Origin: Mortierella alpina
Lineage: Eukaryota > Mortierellomycota > Mortierellomycetes > Mortierellales > Mortierellaceae
NCBI GenBank assembly: GCA_029449245.1
Contig: JANATF010000013.1
Coordinates: 682,001-746,000, forward strand
Length of the DNA stretch: 64,000 nucleotides
Direction: 5' to 3'
How positions within the stretch are numbered: the first letter of the stretch is position 1; the number at the start of each line of letters is the position of its first letter. Under the pieces are notes generated by a model, which was not told the origin of the DNA, searched no databases, and worked only from the letters and a program-made list of their open reading frames with translations. Made by a program: the position numbers and the translations under genes. This document shows, piece by piece, positions 10,512-19,139 of this stretch.

Positions 10512-12020
10512 TTACTCCGACATAATCCTGGCTCCCACAGTGCGGTTCCTATTAGAGATAATCGCAGAGAAGCTCCCAGCAAGGATAGTAAGATGCTCCT
10601 CGGCGTCCTTGCAGGAGGAGATGTCTAATCTGTCGCTCCCGTTAAATAGTTCCCGCAAGCTGCGACAGGCCTTTGCTCCAGGTCGCTGGTCGTTCGGGGC
10701 TGGGCTGTCGACATCGTCCAAGTGCAAAACAATTCCATGGTTATACTCCATTGATCGCCTCCAGAGGTTGTAAAAAACCTTAGAGAGTGGGATTTCCCAA
10801 TGGCAAAGTGTGAAAACGGTCATGGGCAATTGGGAAATCGAGGCGCATCCTGCCATGGCGCCTCTGCGGGTGGTGTACGTGGCACGGTGGCCAAAATGGC
10901 TCCGCACCTGCGCCAGTCCCAACACACTTCCTTCAAGTGCGGAGCCTTCTCTTTTTGTGGGCACGAAAATTTTGGTCGAGTTGTTAATCGGGAACTCGGC
11001 GCATCGAGAAGGACCAATCTCGGGGGAGCTCTCCCACTCCAACGCTGTAATGAGGTAGTTGAAGTCTCTGACGCCAATTACAAGCCGCTTGTTCCTGAAG
11101 TTGTCCAATAAAATGACCAATTTGAGCCGCCCATTGTACTGCGTGCTGGGGGATCTTGTCGGGACACTTGATGGGAGAGCCGTCATTGATTCGGCGTGTG
11201 GGTCCGCAATCACATCTCGTCCGTAGACCTCGTGACACAGGATCCTAGAGGTCTTTGACCCTGTGACGATAAGGGCTCCGGAAAGGCGCTCGAGTCCTGC
11301 TGTTCCACCAGACTCGACTGCTACCAGATGATCACCCTCCATCTCTTCGTAGCCATCCTTAGGCGAAAGGTGTTGGCGGGTATCGTTCAGATCCAGCTGG
11401 CTGATGATGCACCCCGGTTTCAATGTTGAGGTCAGAAGCGGCACGCAGTTTCTCTCAAGAAAGACGGTAAATCCAGCGCTTGAGGCTATGCTGTCCTCGC
11501 TGATCAAGAATGGTGCAATATCCATGGCCGCGGTTACAAACTTAACCATTTCAAGCGGAAGAATTTTGGTAGTATTCCTCACAATCTCCTGTTGAGCAGC
11601 ATCAAGCCCGGCTTCTGACAGCTTTCTCTTCCTTGGAGGAGGTTCGCTGACTTCATTGTCGGAGGAAATTCCTTCCTCTTCGACCTCGCCGCTATTCGAG
11701 CCAATGACAGCACCCAACACACTGTCAATTTCCATAATCCTGCAATTTCCTTTCTTGAGATGCTTTCGGATACCAGATTTGGTACCAAGTGATAGTTGAC
11801 AGCGTGGGCACTGGAAAACGCCTTCGACACGACTCAGTGTACAGGCTTCCACAACGCCTACGCCATTGACAATTGTGCCTTGAAATGTTGATGCGTGATT
11901 TTCAGATACATGGGTCTGCAACTGTCTTCGCGACGAAAAGCTTGCCGGGCAAGCACTGCACACCACCTTCGCAGACACGGTCTTCCGAGATTTTGTTTCT
12001 CTTCCAGCAACTGACGACAT
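10512..12020 (-). CDS. C2H2 zinc-finger protein of unknown family, single exon
   Basis: A 502-codon uninterrupted frame. The N-terminus has two zinc-finger-like motifs: a C2H2 finger CSACPASFSSRRQLQTHV (residues about 21-42, ending ENH) and a C2HC variant CPRCQLSLGTKSGIRKHL with a final Cys (about 70-92). A basic stretch PPPRKRKLSE (about 128-137) could be a nuclear localisation signal. The remaining 360 residues match no family I recognise. The start is the first ATG: an in-frame TAG lies 21 bases upstream. Satellite DNA begins only about 25-30 bp upstream of the start codon, so the native promoter may have been displaced. It could be a cellular gene, or a gene carried by the surrounding repeats. 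Function is unknown. Confidence 0.6.
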   Translation of the reverse strand: MSSVAGRETKSRKTVSAKVVCSACPASFSSRRQLQTHVSENHASTFQGTIVNGVGVVEACTLSRVEGVFQCPRCQLSLGTKSGIRKHLKKGNCRIMEIDSVLGAVIGSNSGEVEEEGISSDNEVSEPPPRKRKLSEAGLDAAQQEIVRNTTKILPLEMVKFVTAAMDIAPFLISEDSIASSAGFTVFLERNCVPLLTSTLKPGCIISQLDLNDTRQHLSPKDGYEEMEGDHLVAVESGGTAGLERLSGALIVTGSKTSRILCHEVYGRDVIADPHAESMTALPSSVPTRSPSTQYNGRLKLVILLDNFRNKRLVIGVRDFNYLITALEWESSPEIGPSRCAEFPINNSTKIFVPTKREGSALEGSVLGLAQVRSHFGHRATYTTRRGAMAGCASISQLPMTVFTLCHWEIPLSKVFYNLWRRSMEYNHGIVLHLDDVDSPAPNDQRPGAKACRSLRELFNGSDRLDISSCKDAEEHLTILAGSFSAIISNRNRTVGARIMSE

Positions 12021-12044
12021 CCTCCAAGGTGTTCCGAGCTAGTG

Positions 12045-13604
12045 CGACAGTTGGCAGGGACGGTTGGCAAGAGGATGGGACACGCGTAAGATCCAGATGG
12101 GACGGTTGGCAAGAGGATGGGACACGCGTAAGATCCAGATGGGACGGTTGGCAAGGTGATGGGACAGCGCGCAAAATCCAGATGGGACGGTCGGCAAGAG
12201 GATGGGACACGCGTAAGATCCAGATGGGACGGTTGGCAAGAGGATGGGACACGCGTAAGATCAAGATGGGACGGTTGGCAAGAGGATGGGACACGCGTAA
12301 GATCCAGATGGGACGGTTGGCAAGGTGATGGGACAGCGCGCAAAATCCAGATGGGACGGTCGGCAAGAGGATGGGACACGCGTAAGATCCAGATGGGACG
12401 GTTGGCAAGAGGATGGGACACGCGTAAGATCAAGATGGGACGGTTGGCAAGGTGATGGGACAACGCGCAAGATCCAGATGGGACGGTTGGCAAGAGGATG
12501 GGACACGCGTAAGATCAAGATGGGACGGTTGGCAAGAGGATGGGACACGCGTAAGATCAAGATGGGACGGTTGGCAAGGTGATGGGACAGCGCGCAAAAT
12601 CCAGATGGGACGGTTGGCAAGAGGATGGGACACGCGTAAGATCCAGATGGGACGGTTGGCAAGGTGATGGGACGACGCGCAAGATCCAGATGGGACGGTT
12701 GGCAAGAGGATGGGACAACGCGCAAGATCCAGATGGGACGGTTGGCAAGGTGATGGGACAACGCGTAAGATCCAGATGGGACGGTTGGCAAGAGGATGGG
12801 ACAACGCGCAAGATCCAGATGGGACGGTTGGCAAGGTGATGGGACAACGCGTAAGATCCAGATGGGACGGTTGGCAAGGTGATGGGACAACGCGTAAGAT
12901 CCAGATGGGACGGTTGGCAAGAGGATGGGACAACGCGCAAGATCCAGATGGGACGGTTGGCAAGGTGATGGGACGACGCGCAAGATCCAGATGGGACGGT
13001 TGGCAAGAGGATGGGACAACGCGCAAGATCCAGATGGGACGGTTGGCAAGGTGATGGGACAACGCGTAAGATCCAGATGGGACGGTTGGCAAGAGGATGG
13101 GACAACGCGCAAGATCCAGATGGGACGGTTGGCAAGGTGATGGGACGACGCGCAAGATCCAGATGGGACGGTTGGCAAGAGGATGGGACAACGCGCAAGA
13201 TCCAGATGGGACGGTTGGCAAGGTGATGGGACAACGCGTAAGATCCAGATGGGACGGTTGGCAAGAGGATGGGACAACGCGCAAGATCCAGATGGGACGG
13301 TTGGCAAGGTGATGGGACAACGCGTAAGATCCAGATGGGACGGTTGGCAAGAGGATGGGACACGCGTAAGATCGAGATGGGACGGTTGGCAAGGTGATGG
13401 GACAACGCGCAAGATCAAGATGGGACGGTTGGCAAGGTGATGGGACAACGCGCAAGATCCAGATGGGACGGTTGGCAAGAGGATGGGACACGCGTAAGAT
13501 CGAGATGGGACGGTTGGCAAGGTGATGGGACACGCGTAAGATTGAGATGGGACGGTTGGCAAGGACATGGGACAACGCGCAAGATCCAGATGGGACGGTT
13601 GGCA
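12045..13604 (+). repeat. 42/43-bp satellite array, block 1 (forward orientation)
   Basis: About 37 tandem units, counted from the GGTTGGCA core. Each unit joins two halves that both begin GATGGGAC: GATGGGACGGTTGGCAAGAG, and a second half with GGGACACGCGTAAGATCC. Units are 42 bp with ...GACACGCG and 43 bp with ...GACAACGCG; the AAGAGGAT and AAGGTGAT variants alternate, making an 86-bp higher-order repeat between about 12700 and 13350. Most units carry ACGCGT. The array ends in the middle of a unit at 13604, where it abuts TE sequence. Long open frames here are artefacts of the repeat. Confidence 0.95.
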
Positions 13605-14060
13605 GAATTGACATTCATGTTAGAATATATAGAAAGACATTAAACTGACATAAAACGATGGTGCTGTCAGAACAACCAAAGTGACATGTCATGTCTATTA
13701 TCTTCTTCGTATGATGAAGAACCAAAAAAAAGAAGAAAAGCTCAGACGTTGCGTAGCGGAGGAGCAAGAAAACGAGGGTATTGCTAGAGATGCTTCTTGC
13801 AGCTGTTCTGGGGAAATGAGTTTTCAAAGCTGTAGAGGAGGAGGATGAAGAGGAGGAGGAGGAGGAAGCATGAAAAACGGGTGAAGCTGGCTTGAGCAAA
13901 GTCGTGCTTTTGAATAAGGCGTGCCGGCGAGGAGGTGGAAGTGTTTGCAAAAGATCGCGAAAAGGGATGGAGACGGGGGAATGGGTAGATTTCAAAGCTC
14001 CAAAAAAAAGGGCAGTGGATACGTGTTCGGTAGCGTTTCTGTCCATCTGGATCTTGCGCG
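13605..14060 (-). repeat. Inverted-repeat arm, copy 1 (TE-derived spacer)
   Basis: This spacer is the reverse complement of 16860-17352. Shared landmarks are the GAGGAGGATGAAG-type purine run, the AGCTGTTCTGGGGAAATGAG region, the TGACATGTCATG element end, and the junction CCAGATGGACAGA next to the satellite. Relative to the other arm it lacks about 20-25 bp next to that junction. It contains no convincing gene. Confidence 0.85.
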
Positions 14061-16620
14061 TCGTCCCATCACCTTGCCAACCGTCCCATCTTGATCTTGC
14101 GCGTTGTCCCATCACCTTGCCAACCGTCCCATCTCGATCTTACGCGTGTCCCATCCTCTTGCCAACCGTCCCATCTGGATCTTACGCGTTGTCCCATCCT
14201 CTTGCCAACCGTCCCATCTGGATCTTGCGCGTTGTCCCATCCTCTTGCCAACCGTCCCATCTGGATCTTACGCGTTGTCCCATCACCTTGCCAACCGTCC
14301 CATCTGGATCTTGCGCGTTGTCCCATCCTCTTGCCAACCGTCCCATCTGGATCTTGCGCGTCGTCCCATCACCTTGCCAACCGTCCCATCTGGATCTTAC
14401 GCGTGTCCCATCCTCTTGCCAACCGTCCCATCTGGATCTTGCGCGTCGTCCCATCACCTTGCCAACCGTCCCATCTCGATCTTACGCGTGTCCCATCCTC
14501 TTGCCAACCGTCCCATCCTCTTGCCAACCGTCCCATCACCTTGCCGACCGTCACATCTTGATCTTACGCGTGTCCCATCCTCTTGCCAACCGTCCCATCT
14601 GCATCTTGCGCGTTGGCCCATCACCTTGCCAACCGTCCCATCTGGATCTTACGCGTGTCCCATCCTCCTGCCAACCGTCCGGGCACATCTGGTGCTTGTC
14701 CCATCCTCTTGCCAACCGTCCCATCCTCTTGCCAACCGTCCCATCCTCTTGCCAACCGTCCCATCACCTTGCCGACCGTCACATCTTGATCTTACGCGTG
14801 TCCCATCCTCTTGCCAACCGTCCCATCTGGATCTTGCGCGTTGTCCCATCACCTTGCCAACCGTCCCATCTGGATTTTGCGCGTTGTCCCATCACCTTGC
14901 CAACCGTCCCATCTCGGTCTTACGCGTGTCCCATCCTCTTGCCAACCGTCCCATCAGATCTTGCGCGTTGTCCCATCACCTTGCCAACCGTCCCATCTGG
15001 ATCTTACGCGTGTCCCATCCTCTTGCCAACCGTCCCATCAGATCTTGCGCGTTGTCCCATCACCTTGCCAACCGTCCCATCTCGATCTTACGCGTGTCCC
15101 ATCCTCTTGCCAACCGTCCCATCTGGATCTTACGCGTTGTCCCATCACCTTGCCAACCGTCCCATCTGGATCTTGCGCGTTGTCCCATCACCTTGCCAAC
15201 CGTCCCATCTGGATCTTGCGCGTTGTCCCATGCCCTTGCCAACCGTCCCATCTCGATCTTACGCGTGTCCCATCACCTTGCCAACCGTCCCATCAGATCT
15301 TGCGCGTTGTCCCATCACCTTGCCAACCGTCCCATCTCGATCTTACGCGTGTCCCATCCTCTTGCCAACCGTCCCATCTGGATCTTACGCGTTGTCCCAT
15401 CACCTTGCCAACCGTCCCATCTGGATCTTGCGCGTTGTCCCATCACCTTGCCAACCGTCCCATCTGGATCTTACGCGTGTCCCATCCTCTTGCCAACCGT
15501 CCCATCTGGATCTTACGCGTTGTCCCATCACCTTGCCAACCGTCCCATCTGGATCTTGCGCGTTGTCCCATCACCTTGCCAACCGTCCCATCTGGATCTT
15601 ACGCGTTGTCCCATCACCTTGCCAACCGTCCCATCTGGATCTTGCGCGTTGTCCCATCACCTTGCCAACCGTCCCATCTTGATCTTGCGCGTTGTCCCAT
15701 CACCTTGCCAACCGTCCCATCTCGATCTTACGCGTGTCCCATCCTCTTGCCAACCGTCCCATCTGGATCTTACGCGTTGTCCCATCACCTTGCCAACCGT
15801 CCCATCTCGGTCTTACGCGTGTCCCATCCTCTTGCCAACCGTCCCATCAGATCTTGCGCGTTGTCCCATCACCTTGCCAACCGTCCCATCTCGGTCTTAC
15901 GCGTGTCCCATCCTCTTGCCAACCGTCCCATCAGATCTTGCGCGTTGTCCCATCACCTTGCCAACCGTCCCATCTCGATCTTACGCGTGTCCCATCCTCT
16001 TGCCAACCGTCCCATCTGGATCTTACGCGTTGTCCCATCACCTTGCCAACCGTCCCATCTCGGTCTTACGCGTGTCCCATCCTCTTGCCAACCGTCCCAT
16101 CAGATCTTGCGCGTTGTCCCATCACCTTGCCAACCGTCCCATCTCGGTCTTACGCGTGTCCCATCCTCTTGCCAACCGTCCCATCAGATCTTGCGCGTTG
16201 TCCCATCACCTTGCCAACCGTCCCATCTCGATCTTACGCGTGTCCCATCCTCTTGCCAACCGTCCCATCTGGATCTTACGCGTTGTCCCATCACCTTGCC
16301 AACCGTCCCATCTGGATCTTGCGCGTTGTCCCATCACCTTGCCAACCGTCCCATCTGGATCTTACGCGTGTCCCATCCTCTTGCCAACCGTCCCATCAGA
16401 TCTTGCGCGTTGTCCCATCACCTTGCCAACCGTCCCATCTCGATCTTACGCGTGTCCCATCCTCTTGCCAACCGTCCCATCTGGATCTTACGCGTTGTCC
16501 CATCACCTTGCCGACCGTCACATCTTGATCTTGCGCGTTGTCCCATCACCTTGCCAACCGTCCCATCTCGATCTTACGCGTGTCCCATCCTCTTGCCAAC
16601 CGTCCCATCTTATCCTGCGC
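14043..16620 (-). repeat. 42/43-bp satellite array, block 2 (reverse orientation)
   Basis: About 60 units of the same satellite as block 1, in the opposite orientation. On the plus strand it reads as repeated CCCATC...TTGCCAACCGT with TTACGCGTGT or TTGCGCGTTGT between. Some units are shortened: CATCAGATCTT replaces CATCTGGATCTT, and near 14500-14540 and 14700-14770 only the TTGCCAACCGTCCCATCC half (about 21 bp) is repeated. One unit at about 14668-14705 (GTCCGGGCACATCTGGTGC) is of the diverged type found in the fringe at 16631-16876. The plus strand contains almost no TAA, TAG or TGA triplets, so all three frames stay open for more than 1.7 kb. Confidence 0.95.
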
Positions 16621-16630
16621 GCTAGATGTG

Positions 16631-16876
16631 TCCAGACGGTTGGTATGAGTGCAGGGACACGCGTTGGATGTTGGCATAGGTGCTGGGACACGTCCAGGAT
16701 GTGTCCGGACGATCGGAAGAGGTGTTCGGACAAATGCAGCATGTGGAGGGACGCTTAACTGAGGTGCAGGGACACGCACCAGATGTGCCCGGACGGTCGG
16801 CATGGGTGCAGGGACACGCGTAGAATGTGGCGGGACGGTCGGCACAGGTGTTTGAACACGCGCAAGATCCAGATGG
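16631..16876 (+). repeat. Diverged fringe of the satellite (forward orientation)
   Basis: Five to six degenerate units with the same GGACGGT(T/C)GGCA and GGGACACGCG cores at about 42-bp spacing, for example CGGACGGTCGGCATGGGTGC followed by AGGGACACGCGTAGAATG. Divergence between units is far higher than in the main blocks, as expected for an old array edge. It ends AAGATCCAGATGGACAGA, the same junction as the other arm of the inverted repeat at 14043. Confidence 0.8.
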
Positions 16877-17206
16877 ACAGATTTGTACACCAAATAACAC
16901 ACTACTAACGGTACCGAACACGTATCCACTGCACTTTTTTTTGGACCTTGGAAATCTACCCATTCCCGCATCTCCATCCCTTTTCGCGATCTTTTGCAAA
17001 CAATTCCGCCTCCTCGCCGGCGCGCCTTATTCAGAAGCACGACTTTTCTCAAGCTAGCTTCACCCGTTGTTCATGCTTCATCCTCCTCATCCTCTTCATC
17101 CTCCTCATCCTCTACAGCTTTGGAAACACTCATCTCCCCGGAACAGCTGCAAGAAGCATGTCTAGCAATGCCTTCGTTTTCTTGCTCCTCCACTACGCAA
17201 CGTCTG

Positions 17207-17237
<31 letters not shown>

Positions 17238-17352
17238 TGGTTCTTCCTACGAAAAAGATAATATGACATGACATGTCACTTTAGTTGTTCTGACAGCACC
17301 ATCGTTTTATGTCAGTTTAACGTCTTTCCATATATTCTAACATGCATGTCAT
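16860..17352 (+). repeat. Inverted-repeat arm, copy 2
   Basis: Mirror copy of 13605-14060. It holds a pyrimidine-rich microsatellite (TCCTCCTCATCCTCTTCATCC, about 17085-17112) and a poly(T) run of more than 25 bases at about 17213-17238, followed by the 112-bp TGACAT element that starts the second copy of the segmental duplication. Confidence 0.85.
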
Positions 17353-18709
17353 TCTATCTTTTTGCCAGATACATGTCAGAATAACTGGATATTGTGACAT
17401 TACCGCTCGGCGAGACGACGGTGAAATGGCTTCATTTTGGCTTGGGGATAACGGTGGAGATCAGTATTTGACGAGGACTTACTTTCAGAGTCGTTGTGCC
17501 ATTTTTTGTCGAATGAAACGGAAATGAAGGTAGCTCCTACTGAAAACGGTATCGGGTAACCCTACTGTAGAAGATCTGGTACTACTAGCGAGCAGAAGCA
17601 CCGCCGTTCATATCTGCTAAGACAAATGAGGCGTTGACCTACACACTGATAGCTGTTGCTCTTCACGTATCATGGCCGAGCAGGAAAACAACCGTGTGCT
17701 ATATACATCCTCTTCTTGCGCTAGATTATGAAGTGCGACTCGTCTTTTTTCTGAATTTGAACATGTATACGAGCGAGAGGGATCTAAAGCACACCTACTA
17801 GAACGAAGGCTGCCTCGCAGACATGCATGCCGGCTTGATAGTTGCAAGTGCCTTCAGAACAGCCACATCTCTTTCATGGGTTACACTGCCTACAGCACAG
17901 CTGCACACCATGCCAACGCGACCATTCCTTTTCAGAAACAATTCACCAGTTGCGAAAACACGCAGTGTAACACTCCTCCTTGTAATGGCACGATGATCGG
18001 GATATGATGACTGGGTACGATTTGCGCTAGAGTTCCTGTTGCACTTGCCCAGAGCCTCTGCCATCTGTCTCCTACAGCACTTTTTGAAGCAATATGTATA
18101 TTTTAGTGTTCTTCATAAGGAACCGTTCAACGGCACCATGTCTGTATGCTTCTCTAAGATCAATGTCCACTCTTCTGCCTTGCACCATTTTTTCCCCTCT
18201 TCTGCCTCTGCCACAATTATCCAATTCCTGTCGCTTCCCTCAACACCACTCTTTAGCCCTAAACCACGTTTCGAGCCGCTAAATAAAAAAAAAATCACTT
18301 CGTCCTGATCATTTCTGTCTTCTGGAGGCATGCGAGAGCAAAAGAATAGGTGAATAGGTGTTCGAATGAGCTTGAAGCGGGTCATCCAACTATTGACTTG
18401 TAGCGTGTTGGATCAAGTATACTGGACTCTCAATAGAGACGAATCTCCTGAGCGTCTCACTAAGTTGATGCTGGGGAGCTGTGCCCAGGCACTCAATAGC
18501 ATCACTCTTTGTGAAGTTGTGGCGTGCGCGTAGGCTGGGTAGTGTGTAATTGAAGATCGTGGCAGCAAAGCCGTACCTAAAAATCGTGCAGGTTCAAGAA
18601 TGAACAGCGCTGGTACGGTTCCCTATTCGGGCGCAAGCACGGTTTGATATCCCGCGAAAAAATCGTACATCTGCTGGGAGAGTCGCTTTAATCATTCGTC
18701 TCTGCTGCG
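17252..18709 (+). repeat. Segmental duplication, copy 2 (about 1.45 kb)
   Basis: Direct repeat of 8928-10380, offset 8324 bp, then 8329 bp after the 5-bp insertion near 17564. It carries the same small open frames (17342-17527 plus, 17798-18064 minus). The sequence diverges from copy 1 beyond about 18695, although short matches such as TACCTGATC(C/T)GGCGCC continue a little further. From 18710 to about 19140 I see no gene. Confidence 0.85.
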
Positions 18710-19139
18710 AGCTCAATACCTGATCCGGCGCCCTACTAGTCTCCAGATAGAGAGCTTCGTCCAGGCGGCCCTCTCCAGAACTACTCTTTCTGTGGTTGTA
18801 GCGTTCGTGTAGGCTGAGCATTGGCTCAGTGAAGATCATGGCAGCAAGACCGTACCAAAAAATCCTACCTGTTCAAGAATGAACGGCAATCGCGCGCACA
18901 TAAAAATGTAGCTCAGGCACAGCGGGTGCGGCTATTTTGTAACGTGCGCTCTGCAACAATACATATAATACTACAGAAACATCATGCCGCACCACAGAGT
19001 CCTTGCGGATCGCGTTCAATGACTGGTACTGCTACCCGGGCACCAGGTGGCCATTTGGTGCCATTTGTAGTACCCAGGGCTCTCTGTCATAGCAGTCTCG
19101 TTCATCATCCGTCCGCCCTCAGTTTGCGAATGGGGTTTT

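Noticed and set aside
12045-13604. CRISPR-like array (conserved halves alternating with other sequence)
   Set aside because: Both halves of each unit are repeated, there are no unique spacers, no cas genes, and the DNA is from a eukaryote.
16600-16640. Telomere or centromere core at the satellite inversion point
   Set aside because: The unit is not telomere-like and there is no evidence for centromere function in the sequence alone.
12045-16758. Very long open frames (up to 884 codons) in the satellite as genes for repeat proteins
   Set aside because: All three frames of one strand are open because the unit contains no stop triplets; there is no start context, splicing or domain, and the peptide simply repeats every 14 residues.
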